From NCBI GenBank assembly GCA_963728965.1, contig CAVSMH010000006.1, positions 2,046,001 to 2,110,000 on the forward strand: a stretch of 64,000 bases of DNA, read 5' to 3'. Positions 36,788-44,274 of this stretch are shown piece after piece. Position 1 is the stretch's first letter; every line of letters begins with the position of its first letter. The translations under genes were made by a program, and so were the position numbers. The notes beneath the pieces were generated by a model, which did not search any database, was not told where the DNA came from, and saw only the letters and a program-made list of their open reading frames with translations. The stretch is from DASQZT01 sp963728965. Lineage in GTDB: Bacteria; Acidobacteriota; Terriglobia; Bryobacterales; Bryobacteraceae.

Positions 36788-36925
36788 ATGTTCCGTTTCG
36801 CTTATCAGAAGGACCTGATTCCCGTGCTTAGGGAATTGGGGGCGCAACTCGGGCGTGAGGAATTCGTAGGGATGTTGCGGCGGGCCTCCGAAGAGGCAGT
36901 GCGAAAGAAGACGGCCGGGCGTCGG
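36788..36925 (+). pseudogene. Fragment of an unrecognised gene, N-terminal part, abutting the IS630 remnant
   Basis: An ATG at 36788 preceded by GTGGGAAGAA starts a natural-looking helical sequence: FRFAYQKDLIPVLRELGAQ then LGREEFVGMLRRASEEAV. After about 45 residues the coding character ends where the reverse-strand IS630 transposase homology begins. This suggests an insertion or deletion cut a real gene. The family is not identified with confidence. Confidence 0.4.
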
Positions 36926-37813
36926 TGGCCATCTCGGCCCCGTAGAGTTCGGTTAGGGACTTCCGGCGATGGATATTGAGGTTGTCCATCACCAGGTGGA
37001 TAGTCTCAGCCTCTGGGTATTCGAGAGCCAGGCGGAAGAGGACTTGCGCGAACTGGAAGGCCGAACGATCCGGCGTGGGGAAGGTGAAGTGGCGCCCGGC
37101 TTTGGGCTCTACGGCGCAGAAGACATTGGCTGTTCCGCAGCGTTCATATTCGTTGTCCCGCCTGGCTTCCCGGCCCGGCATCGCCGGCGAGGACGGTCGG
37201 ACATCGGCGTGCAAGGTGACTGGCTTCTCGTCTAAGCAGACCACCGGTTGCTGGGCGTTATACGGCTGCTCATACGTTTCCAGCACGTCCTCCATCCTGG
37301 CGAGGTAGTCTTCGTTGAGGTCGGCCACGCACCACATTTTTTTCCCGCCACGGCTTGAGGTCGTGGTGGAGCAACAGAATCCGAACGGTCTCCCTTCCTA
37401 CTTGCGGGACCAACTTGCGTTTGACCGCTTCTTCGGCCACAAGGCGTACCGTCCAGCGTGCGCGACCCTCAGGCGGGTCGCTGCAAACCATTGCGATAAT
37501 CCGCTGTTTCTGATTGGGATCCAGCGCCTCGGCGGCGCCGGGCCGCTGCCTCTCATAGAGAGCGCCATCCAGTGCGGGCATCCTCATAGCGATGGCCCAA
37601 CCGTCGGATGGACTGTGGAGTGAGCGGGACTACCTTGGCGATGGCGATCTCCGGCGCACTGACCTGTTCAGCCAACTGCAAGAGTGCCACTGCTCGCAGG
37701 ACCACGCGAACCTGTTGCACCCCGCCCTTCAGCAACCTTCGCAATTCGTGCTGATCCTTCTTGGCGACATCGATCTTCAGGGGTGGACGGCCCATACCCC
37801 GAGTATGCGCCAA
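36915..37813 (-). pseudogene. IS630-family transposase pseudogene (two frameshifts, 3' end missing)
   Basis: Three frames in order: from ATG 37789 or TTG 37813 (GRPPLKIDVAKKDQHELRRL), then about 37587 (RRPGAAEALD-like, WTVRLVAEEAVKRKLV), then about 37337 (MWCVADLNEDYLARMEDVLE). First catalytic Asp in VVCLDEKP, second in VMDNLNIH. The third acidic residue and the C-terminus are absent because homology stops after LTELYGAE. The second shift sits in a GGGAAAAAAA run; removing one base restores LKPWRKKMWCV, so it is a one-base gain. The element cannot make active transposase. Confidence 0.85.
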
Positions 37814-37863
37814 AACAATTCTGCATAAAAAATGGTTTTTTGAATAGTTTTAGGCGGTCACAG

Positions 37864-37875
37864 ACCTAGTGGCGG
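37864..37875 (+). repeat. Possible distal attachment site of the tRNA-Ser island
   Basis: ACCTAGTGGCGG here matches ACTTAGTGGCGG at 42768-42779 at 11 of 12 bases in the same orientation. The latter spans the 3' CCA end of tRNA-Ser. The copy lies at the junction between the IS630 remnant and the lower-G+C island. The match is short, so chance is not excluded. Confidence 0.4.
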
Positions 37876-37895
37876 CAGGCGTTGTATCGGTCGTC

Positions 37896-38066
37896 ATGGA
37901 GATCCACGATTCAGAAACGTTTCTTGCTTCCGACCAGGAGACTGCCTACGTGAACAACAACGGCACCATCACCATCAGCGGGACAACGGATGGCCGTCCG
38001 ATCTCGACGGCCAGCATAGCGCCGATCCCGGTAACCGTCCCCATGTCAGACAAGGCGGTGAACTGA
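37896..38066 (+). CDS. Small island protein of unknown function, coupled to the next gene
   Basis: 56 residues from ATG 37896 (a GTG at 37869 would add nine). Acidic N-terminus EIHDSETFLASDQET then a Thr/Ile/Pro-rich tail. Its TGA overlaps the ATG of the following gene (TGATG), the typical sign of translational coupling and the main reason to accept it as real. No family recognised. Confidence 0.45.
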   Translation: MEIHDSETFLASDQETAYVNNNGTITISGTTDGRPISTASIAPIPVTVPMSDKAVN

Positions 38067-38707
38067 TGACCTTACTCGACCGTGCCACCAATGCGTACTG
38101 CCGCTTTGCCGGAACCATCGCTGCTTGTTCTTCCAAGTTATCGGACGTTGAGGAGCACGATATTGACTGGGAGAACCAGATCCGGGACGGCTCACTCAAA
38201 CTCGACCTGGATGCCTTCGACGGTGGCTCTTCGGGTCTCATCGGAATTCCTGAAGAACTGGACTGCCGGGAGGAACAGGCGTGTGAGACGACCGATGCCG
38301 ACATTCCCGGCTGGTACAGGGAAGACCTCGACTCGATCCGCTGTGAATCTGGCATCGGAGCCAGTCCGCAGGGGATAGATCTGTGCGGAATGTGCCATCC
38401 CGACCGAGGCGTCCACTTGACGATGATCCCGTTCGCCCGTGCAGGTGACGATGACGCCATTCCAGCCGTCCTGTTTCTGCGCTGCGCCGCCTGCGGTCAA
38501 GCCGTGTGCGCCATAGTGCTCCAGGAGATCGCCCCAGTCGAGGACTGTTGCCGGTGCGAGGACCACGGCTTCTCCGTCCGTTATCGCCAGGGCAGGCTCC
38601 TGTTGAAGTGCGGCGGCTGTGATCGGGTTGTGGGCGAGGTGGCTGTGAGGGAGCGGCCTGAATCGGATGAGGGTAAGTTGCTGTTTGCAAGCGGCGGCAA
38701 GGAGTGA
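38066..38707 (+). CDS. Cys-rich, zinc-ribbon-like protein of unknown function (island cargo)
   Basis: 213 residues. The first 120 are acidic with no recognised domain. The C-terminal half has four Cys pairs: LCGMCHPDRG, LRCAACGQAVC, CCRCEDHG and LKCGGCDRVVGE. These can be read as two zinc ribbons, each repeating hydrophobic-x-C-x2-C with a following beta pattern. Such proteins often bind nucleic acid or act as adaptors. It is coupled by TGATG to the 56-residue gene upstream and is convergent with the methyltransferase gene. No known family recognised. Confidence 0.62.
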   Translation: MTLLDRATNAYCRFAGTIAACSSKLSDVEEHDIDWENQIRDGSLKLDLDAFDGGSSGLIGIPEELDCREEQACETTDADIPGWYREDLDSIRCESGIGASPQGIDLCGMCHPDRGVHLTMIPFARAGDDDAIPAVLFLRCAACGQAVCAIVLQEIAPVEDCCRCEDHGFSVRYRQGRLLLKCGGCDRVVGEVAVRERPESDEGKLLFASGGKE

Positions 38708-38834
38708 TGTGGATGACGCCGATGATGGCAAGGAAATTAGCCGCTGCCACCGGAGGAGTTCAAGAATTTCGTGGCAAAGCCGAACTGAATCCCAACAACC
38801 TCCATCGGCCAGTCCAAGCGGCGACTAAGAAGAG

Positions 38835-38868
38835 AAGTGGTTAAAGATTTCGACGGCTTTAACCACTT
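38835..38868 (-). terminator. Hairpin at the 3' end of the methyltransferase gene
   Basis: AAGTGGTTAAAG and CTTTAACCACTT form a perfect 12-bp stem with a 10-base loop. It overlaps the methyltransferase stop codon. On the reverse strand it is followed by a pyrimidine-rich CTTCTCTTCTTAG, so it may terminate that transcript; on the forward strand there is no T run. Confidence 0.6.
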
Positions 38869-40013
38869 GCCCGTCTGCTGCCCTCCAAGAAGTCCGGGTG
38901 AAGCCCTACCAACCACGCCTGACGGTTATGGCGGTCTCGCACCGGCTTCCGAACGATACATCCTTTTCCTACTAGCCGCTTCAACGCAGCAACAACTGTG
39001 GGATGGCTGAGGTCGGTAAAAAGCTCGAACGTAGCAAGCGAGATCTGGGCTGCGGATACTGGGTCCAGCGCATCCACCGTCATCAGGCGGATCAACTTGA
39101 CAATTTTGTAGTCGGACTTCAGGCTGACGCCCTTTTCATGCCGAAGGAACAGTGCAAACGCATTTTTCCTTTGGAAGTTGGGTAGCAGTCGCACTGGTGG
39201 GATGTCCTCTCTCAAGTTCCTCTTTGTAAGAACCGTCCATCTCTCTTCGATGTCGCATCCCCAATACTCCCGATGCAGCCGTTTCGCTGCCACCAACGCC
39301 CACCCTGCGCCGCACATCGGATCGATAACGAGATCTCCGGGGCTGCTAAAAGTTCGGATTACCTGTTCGGGGAAGCTGATCGGGAAGGGAGTTGGATGCT
39401 GTTGCTTAACAACTTCTGAATTGAGCGAGACGAAGTAGTCAACCGATTTTGACCTGCCGGTTGTCAGTCTTCCCTTGAGAGTGTCCTTCTGGTAGTCGCT
39501 AGGACCGATCCGCCGACTGAAGGCCCCGTTTGCAAAAGGGTCCATGTATGGGTGAGTGGTTTGAGAGAACCAAAGCACTCGTGAGGAGCACTGCCGCCAT
39601 AGCCGCTTGTCTCTAATGGCAGGTCCATCTGGTTTGATCCACGGCGAGTCGTATTTCAGTACCCATCCGTCATTGATGATCGCCAGAACCGTTTTGTATA
39701 TGTAGTCCGACATCCTACCGCTCTTCGTGTGAGCGGCAAGTTCGATCACAACGCTGCCATCTGGGGTCAGCTTGGGTCGGATGGCTGCAAAGATCTTCAC
39801 CATGAACTTCGGGAACTCGGGTTCCGTTGGGCAACGTAACCCGTGCCTTCGGGACGGAAACGGCGGGCTAAAGAGGGCGAGTTGCACACTGCGATCCGGC
39901 AGGCTCGGAATGAGCGCCAGCGCATCGCCACATTCGACACGGTTTGCATTAAATCGCCGCATCACCGCAACAAAAAAAGGTCGCCGCTTTTTGCGGACGA
40001 CCTCAAGGCACAC
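38859..40013 (-). CDS. Beta-class DNA methyltransferase (SPPF, N4-C or N6-A) with C-terminal winged-helix-like region
   Basis: 384 residues (367 from the ATG at 39962, MRRFNANRVECGD). Catalytic motif IV is SPPF at about 49-52, and the SAM-binding motif I, DLVIDPMCGAGWALVAAKR, comes later (about 228). That order defines the beta class. SPPF is usual for N4-cytosine enzymes but also occurs in others. Residues about 290-384 look like a winged helix (LSHPTVVAALKRLVGKG), unusual for such enzymes and possibly DNA-targeting or regulatory. No restriction nuclease gene is recognisable nearby, so this is an orphan enzyme or part of an unrecognised system. Lower G+C than chromosomal genes. Confidence 0.85.
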   Translation of the reverse strand: MCLEVVRKKRRPFFVAVMRRFNANRVECGDALALIPSLPDRSVQLALFSPPFPSRRHGLRCPTEPEFPKFMVKIFAAIRPKLTPDGSVVIELAAHTKSGRMSDYIYKTVLAIINDGWVLKYDSPWIKPDGPAIRDKRLWRQCSSRVLWFSQTTHPYMDPFANGAFSRRIGPSDYQKDTLKGRLTTGRSKSVDYFVSLNSEVVKQQHPTPFPISFPEQVIRTFSSPGDLVIDPMCGAGWALVAAKRLHREYWGCDIEERWTVLTKRNLREDIPPVRLLPNFQRKNAFALFLRHEKGVSLKSDYKIVKLIRLMTVDALDPVSAAQISLATFELFTDLSHPTVVAALKRLVGKGCIVRKPVRDRHNRQAWLVGLHPDFLEGSRRASG

Positions 40014-40064
40014 CCATTTCGGGTTCGCCTTAGCAGCAGTGTAGGGCGGATTCTAGGGGCGTGT

Positions 40065-40103
40065 CAATAGAAGGCGTTCACTTCTTGTGAACACGCCTAT
40101 TGC
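40065..40103. promoter_or_regulatory. Imperfect long palindrome upstream of the methyltransferase gene
   Basis: The centre is GTTCAC-TTCTT-GTGAAC (40076-40092). Outer segments GGCG/CGCC and CAATA/TATTG extend it with a few unpaired bases. It lies 50-140 bp upstream of the two possible methyltransferase starts and could be an operator bound by a dimeric regulator. Confidence 0.45.
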
Positions 40104-40150
40104 GAATCATAGGTAAGTACTGTGTTTTGGATATTTGCTTGGTCGTGTGA

Positions 40151-40161
40151 CTTGAGTCAAG
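40151..40161 (+). repeat. Near-palindrome CTTGAGTCAAG, copy 1
   Basis: CTTGAGTCAAG has CTTGA/TCAAG arms around one central base. Its exact reverse complement occurs at 40226-40236, 75 bp away. Confidence 0.5.
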
Positions 40162-40225
40162 GCCGAGATGCCATGTCAACGAGGTAGCCTACCATCATCA
40201 GATCGCATGTGGTGCTATAAGCTGG

Positions 40226-40236
40226 CTTGACTCAAG
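40226..40236 (-). repeat. Near-palindrome CTTGAGTCAAG, copy 2 (inverted)
   Basis: CTTGACTCAAG on the forward strand is the exact reverse complement of copy 1 at 40151-40161. The pair could form a stem or two binding sites for one protein. Confidence 0.5.
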
Positions 40237-40557
40237 AGCGACCCTGGACAAGTCGGTATTGAGAGAAGCAACGTGTAGGTGTACCAACTTTATTGCCACT
40301 TGATTTGACAAATTCAGAATTCCGTCGTCATATCCGCAAGTGAGGGAGATCGTGTAATACCCGCCAAAAAGCTCTGGACATTGAGAGTGAAACGAGGGCA
40401 CGATTGGATTAGATCCGAGGTTGTGGTGGATCACAAACAAATGCTATTTCTGATCTATGGTCTGTTCAGCCTGCCGGATGGCGATGTCGAGGTAGGTCAG
40501 GAGTGGCAGCGCCCTACTCAGCCTGCTGAAAACGTTGCTGTTGACACAGGAGCAAAG

Positions 40558-40893
40558 ATGGGTAAAAGATATAACGCTTCACGGGGAGGACATGCTCCCG
40601 CAGTTCTGAGGGACGTGCTAATCGAGTGCTTGGACCGTAGCAGATTCAGTAACGAGCATTGGTATCTGGCACTGCCTGATGACATGTCCTTCGACGGCCT
40701 GACTGCATTTGGGTGGCGCATGATGACCCCCAGAAGCCGTGGGCGATGGGTGACCGGGCAATTGTGGAATTGTTCCGACGTGATGCCTGGATCATTGTGT
40801 GATGACTTAGAATTGCGCCGGGGTAGTACATTTGCCGTCGCCGCACGAACACTTCGGCGGGCACTGGATCGGGAGGTGGCAGTTGTCGAATAG
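40558..40893 (+). CDS. Small island protein of unknown function
   Basis: 111 residues from ATG 40558, with AGGAG 5-6 bp upstream. The sequence begins GKRYNASRGGHAPAVLRDVL and contains HWYLALPDDMSFDGLTAFG and a basic C-terminal helix. No family recognised. The next gene starts inside its last codons (TTG 40883), with its own GGGAGG site within this gene, so the two are one transcription unit. The control region at 40014-40557 lies upstream. Confidence 0.5.
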   Translation: MGKRYNASRGGHAPAVLRDVLIECLDRSRFSNEHWYLALPDDMSFDGLTAFGWRMMTPRSRGRWVTGQLWNCSDVMPGSLCDDLELRRGSTFAVAARTLRRALDREVAVVE

Positions 40894-41299
40894 AGCCAAG
40901 CGACGCTCTGACGGAGTAGCGTCGTGCGGTAACGATCCGATGATGATGATCGAGGCGACTTCAGAGACATACCCAGGCACAGACCGTAATCACGGTCAAG
41001 AAAGAAAGCCGCCCGGAGTCGCTACCTCACCAGGGCCACGCCTGCCGGGGATCGAACCAACGATGACGTTCCGAGAAATCATGGTGGAATATGGGTGGAA
41101 ATACCACAAGGTCTACCGGTATTTCATCGGTTACCCCAGATTGGGCGTCAAGTTCAAATTTAATCCCGGCAAGCGGCCCAGGAAGTTGTACGACGTGCCG
41201 GTTTCAGTAGTGCGGTTTGAATGGGAGATGATGCACTCCGTCAATCGGGATAAGGCTGATGAGTGGGAACGGCGTCACCCCTACCAGAAACCGGTGTAG
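40883..41299 (+). CDS. Excisionase-like winged-helix small protein (putative)
   Basis: 138 residues from TTG 40883, chosen because GGGAGG sits 6 bp upstream and the start overlaps the previous stop. The C-terminal 80 residues read MTFREIMVEYGWKYHKVYRY then YPRLGVKFKFNPGKRPRKLYDVPVSVV in two steps. This resembles the helix-turn-helix plus wing of excisionase/MerR-like proteins that end with a YxVPxSxV segment. It is convergent with the integrase gene and overlaps its 3' end by 59 bp. Recombination directionality factors often neighbour integrases, so an excisionase role fits but is inference. Confidence 0.5.
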   Translation: MSNRAKRRSDGVASCGNDPMMMIEATSETYPGTDRNHGQERKPPGVATSPGPRLPGIEPTMTFREIMVEYGWKYHKVYRYFIGYPRLGVKFKFNPGKRPRKLYDVPVSVVRFEWEMMHSVNRDKADEWERRHPYQKPV

Positions 41300-42701
41300 A
41301 CCAGAGTCCCTTGTCTTTGAACATGTCCCGCATCATCAAATTTACACGGCGGTTCTGGAGTTTGGCCTGTGGATCGACGTAGAATCGAGCGGCGGTAGCA
41401 CCAACTTTACCCCGGTCGTTCCGTGCGGCTTTATGCCCCAGAGCCGCCGCCGCATGTTCTATCTTTCCTTGTTCCAGATCCATCAGCCCGCTTGAGTTCG
41501 TGTGGCGGAATTGGTGAATGCGTGGCCCGCCTTGATGTCGTTCTGGAATTCCTGCAAGCCGAAATGCCTTCAACAAGTAAGCCGAATACCGCTTCGACCA
41601 TGACTCCGGGTCACCATTGCCGCTCCAGAAGATGTATTTTCCACTTTTCGGTGTGAGCGCAGTCAGGATTCTGTACACATGTTCGGGTATCCAGGCATCC
41701 CTCCATGCGTTGTTTTTCGCTTCCCAGTATACGACCCCGTATTCCGGGTCACCGTTGGGATCATCTGGGTCAGGCGGATCACAATACACGTTGTTGGACT
41801 CGATTTGCACGGTCGTCGTGATGCGTGGATTGGCGTAAACGGAAACCTCGAAGATCGCAGCGACGTAGGGACCGATCTTCGTTCCCTTGCAGGCTTCTGT
41901 GAAGACAGGTCGTACAGCATTGACCATCACAGGCGTCCACAGTTTACCGTTGCCGTCCGCTTCTTTGAATCTCGGATTGGGTGCTTTCGGTTTCTGGAGT
42001 TTGATGGGTTTCAGGCGTTCGGCAGGGTTGCTTTGGATCAGTTCCTCGTCAATATGGAGCCACCGAAAGTATCGCTTCACGAATTCCATATTTTTATTCC
42101 ACGTGACTTGCGATTGCGGCTTCTGCACCTTCGTAGAAACCCCGTCCACGATTTCGGTAACGACCCGTCCAGGTTGGGAGTCCAAGAATGCGGTCAGATG
42201 TTCGTACTTCACGTCCCGGATGTGGCGGATCTTGTGCTTTTCGCAAAAAGCCGGAAGCCGAACAGCAAACAGGAGTTCGACCTTTTCAACAATCTCATGC
42301 TGCCGGTCGTCAGGATCGATCTTCAGCCGGTCATGCGTTCGCCGCACGTTGTCTGAAATCTGGACGGATTCGAGCTTACCGAAATGACGTTTCTGTTCCT
42401 TGATGTATTTGGAACCGGCTTCTTTTACGGTTGCACCACGATTGATCGCTTCGAGTTTATCTCCCCGCTGATGCTTTTCGATGACCAGGGCGAAGCGCTG
42501 GTTTACAAACGTGTCGGCAGCTTCCTTGGTCGTGATGTGAGGCGGGAGAGCACCGTTGAACTCTTCCAACAGAATGCCGGTATGCGGATCTGTGATGGAG
42601 TAGCGGGCATATACTCTGCACCCATCGAATCTCTTCCGGGGATGCTTGGCGTTGGCGTTCGGGCAATTCGCCTTGTGGCGGGGATAAATCTCACGCTTCA
42701 T
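41241..42701 (-). CDS. int: Tyrosine recombinase (site-specific integrase)
   Basis: 486 residues, larger than typical phage integrases. The catalytic set is visible: Arg 293 (ANPRITT), Lys near 329 (WEAKNNAWRD), HQFRHT at 396-401 giving His and Arg, His 423 (ALGHK) and nucleophile Tyr 441 (ARFYVDP). The N-terminal 200 residues hold a basic Cys/His start (HKANCPN) and an arm/core-binding region. It starts 72 bp from the 3' end of tRNA-Ser, with TATAAT-like sequence between (reverse strand, around 42750-42765). It probably inserted the island at that tRNA. Confidence 0.9.
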   Translation of the reverse strand: MKREIYPRHKANCPNANAKHPRKRFDGCRVYARYSITDPHTGILLEEFNGALPPHITTKEAADTFVNQRFALVIEKHQRGDKLEAINRGATVKEAGSKYIKEQKRHFGKLESVQISDNVRRTHDRLKIDPDDRQHEIVEKVELLFAVRLPAFCEKHKIRHIRDVKYEHLTAFLDSQPGRVVTEIVDGVSTKVQKPQSQVTWNKNMEFVKRYFRWLHIDEELIQSNPAERLKPIKLQKPKAPNPRFKEADGNGKLWTPVMVNAVRPVFTEACKGTKIGPYVAAIFEVSVYANPRITTTVQIESNNVYCDPPDPDDPNGDPEYGVVYWEAKNNAWRDAWIPEHVYRILTALTPKSGKYIFWSGNGDPESWSKRYSAYLLKAFRLAGIPERHQGGPRIHQFRHTNSSGLMDLEQGKIEHAAAALGHKAARNDRGKVGATAARFYVDPQAKLQNRRVNLMMRDMFKDKGLWSTPVSGRGDAVPTHQPYPD

Positions 42702-42773
42702 TTATCCCTATTTACCACCAGGACGCCTACAGTTTCAAGCGGCCCGGCATATTATAGATTATAAAGTACTTAG

Positions 42774-42863
42774 TGGCGGAGAGAGAGGGATTCGAACCCT
42801 CGATAGAGTTACCCCTATACACGCTTTCCAAGCGTGCGCCTTCAACCACTCGGCCATCTCTCC
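42774..42863 (-). tRNA. tRNA-Ser (anticodon GGA)
   Basis: Reverse strand from GGAGAGA (42863) to TCTCTCC-G-CCA (42774), with CCA encoded. The anticodon stem CACGC/GCGTG closes the loop TTGGAAA, giving anticodon GGA (serine). A long variable arm (TATAGGGGTAACTCTA) marks a type II tRNA, and GGTTCGAATCC forms the T arm. About 90 nt. The island integrase gene lies just beyond its 3' end. Confidence 0.97.
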
Positions 42864-43015
42864 GGTTCGAGAAAAGAGACGGGCAGCTTGCGGCGTCTCA
42901 AGCAGCCTCGAATCTCCCCACAGCATACCATGCGTGCTCTTCCGGCGATGGGACCATCGCTGCCCGCGCATCCCCGCCGCCCCGGCTTTTCAGACAAAGA
43001 AGTAGAATAAGTCCA

Positions 43016-44263
43016 GTGCCCCGTTTCTTCTCCGAAAAGCATCCCGCAAGCTGCTCCGAACCGCAGGCGCACACTCCCCCCAGCGTCCCACAAGTGGTCG
43101 CCGCAGAGTGCGCCCACGGCGGGTCCCCGGTCCTCTCCCGCCGCGCGCTTCTCCTCGCTTCCACCGCCGTGGCCGCCGGCTGCGGGCGCCGTAAAGCTCG
43201 CGCATTCCCCGGTTTCTGCTTTGTCGCCAACCGGCTCGGACGGTCGGTGGCCGCGGTCGATCTCAGCCGGTTTCGCGTTCGCAAACAGATCCCGCTCGAT
43301 GCCTCGCCGTCCGCCGTCATGGCCCACCCCAGCCGGTCGGTGGTGTATGTGCTGGCACCCGACAACGGCACCGTCTACGAAATCGATGCGGGGTCGCTCG
43401 CCATCGCCCGCCGCGCCCGCGCCGGCAACCAGGCCCTGTCCATGCAGATCTCGCCCGACCGGACCGGTATGTGGGTCCTGTATCGCGACCCGTCGGCGCT
43501 GGTGGAACTCCCCTTCGACTCTTTCCGCCCCAGCCGCGTGATCCCCCTCGCCACCCTGCCTGACGGTTTCGATATCAGCACGCAAAAGGAGGCCGCCGTC
43601 GCCAGCTATCGCGACCGCAGCATCGTGCTGGTATCGCTCGCCCGCTCGGCAGTCGATCGCACCATCGCAGTAGGCGCCGAACCGTCGCTGCTGCGCTTTC
43701 GCGCCGATGGCAAGCAGTTGGTCGCCGCCAGCCGCTCCGAACGCCTTCTCAGTATCTTCGACGTTGCGGCCAGCAAAGTCATGGTGCGCCTGCCGCTCGG
43801 CATCGAGCCGCGCCATTTCTGTATGAATGCCGACGGCGGCCAACTCTTCGTCAGCGGCGATGGCATGGATGCGGTGGTGATCGTGTTTCCGTACACCACT
43901 GAGGTGGATCAGACCATCCTGGCGGGCCACGCGCCGGGCACCATGACCGCCACTTCCCGGGCACCCACGTACCTGCTGGTCGCCAACCCGGACAGTGATG
44001 CGCTCACCGTATTCGACATCGACTCGCGCAAACTCGTGGCGGTGGTGGGGGTGGGTCAGGAGCCCGGAGCCATTGTCCTTACCCCCGATGAGGAGTATGC
44101 ATTGGTGCTCAACGAAAAGTCGGGCGACCTCGCCGTGGTGCGCCTGCTCTCGCTTTCACGGGCGCCGGACGGATCGCAGCGGCGCTACAAAACGGCGCCC
44201 CTGTTCACCATGATCCCGGTCGGAGAAAAGCCGGTCAGCGCGGCCGTGGTGTCGTTCGGCTGA
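43016..44263 (+). CDS. YncE-like beta-propeller lipoprotein
   Basis: About 415 residues from GTG 43016; GTG 43094 is an alternative. Upstream frame through the tRNA gene is not coding. The signal SRRALLLASTAVAAGCG has a twin-arginine-like start and a lipobox ending at Cys, so the protein is probably a membrane-anchored lipoprotein. The rest has YVTN repeats such as VVYVLAPDNGTVYEID, LVAASRSERLLSIFD and LLVANPDSDALTVFD. Function unknown; this fold serves as an extracytoplasmic binding scaffold. The gene is convergent with gpmA (11-bp gap). Confidence 0.8.
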   Translation: MPRFFSEKHPASCSEPQAHTPPSVPQVVAAECAHGGSPVLSRRALLLASTAVAAGCGRRKARAFPGFCFVANRLGRSVAAVDLSRFRVRKQIPLDASPSAVMAHPSRSVVYVLAPDNGTVYEIDAGSLAIARRARAGNQALSMQISPDRTGMWVLYRDPSALVELPFDSFRPSRVIPLATLPDGFDISTQKEAAVASYRDRSIVLVSLARSAVDRTIAVGAEPSLLRFRADGKQLVAASRSERLLSIFDVAASKVMVRLPLGIEPRHFCMNADGGQLFVSGDGMDAVVIVFPYTTEVDQTILAGHAPGTMTATSRAPTYLLVANPDSDALTVFDIDSRKLVAVVGVGQEPGAIVLTPDEEYALVLNEKSGDLAVVRLLSLSRAPDGSQRRYKTAPLFTMIPVGEKPVSAAVVSFG

Positions 44264-44274
44264 CCGGCTCCAGG

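Larger units (their letters stand above)
40014..40557. other. 540-bp regulatory-looking gap with inverted repeats
   Basis: AT-richer DNA between the reverse-strand methyltransferase and forward-strand small genes. It holds the long imperfect hairpin at 40065-40103 and two copies of an 11-base near-palindrome (40151 and 40226). Small open frames exist but none has a convincing start. It is the likely control region for both transcripts, or could encode a small RNA. Confidence 0.45.
37868..42779. mobile_element. Small integrated island at tRNA-Ser(GGA)
   Basis: A segment of about 4.9 kb with visibly lower G+C than its surroundings. It is bounded on the right by the 3' end of tRNA-Ser and a tyrosine recombinase gene reading away from the tRNA, and on the left possibly by a short repeat of the tRNA end. 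Cargo: a two-gene pair with a Cys-rich protein, an SPPF DNA methyltransferase, two overlapping small genes (one excisionase-like) and the integrase. No replication or conjugation gene is seen, so it is an integrative element that needs a helper or is a remnant. The left boundary is inference. Confidence 0.6.

Noticed and set aside
40198..40440. Reverse-strand 80-residue open frame in the island control region
   Set aside because: TTG start without ribosome site, and it overlaps one of the inverted repeats. Not enough to call a gene.
40518..40970. Reverse-strand 150-residue frame opposite the small island genes
   Set aside because: Ser/Arg/Thr-rich mirror composition. The forward-strand genes have good ribosome sites and an overlapping stop/start.
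42773..43015. In-frame extension of the propeller lipoprotein beginning MAEREGFEPS
   Set aside because: This is the antisense translation of tRNA-Ser, a well-known false start; the real gene begins downstream.
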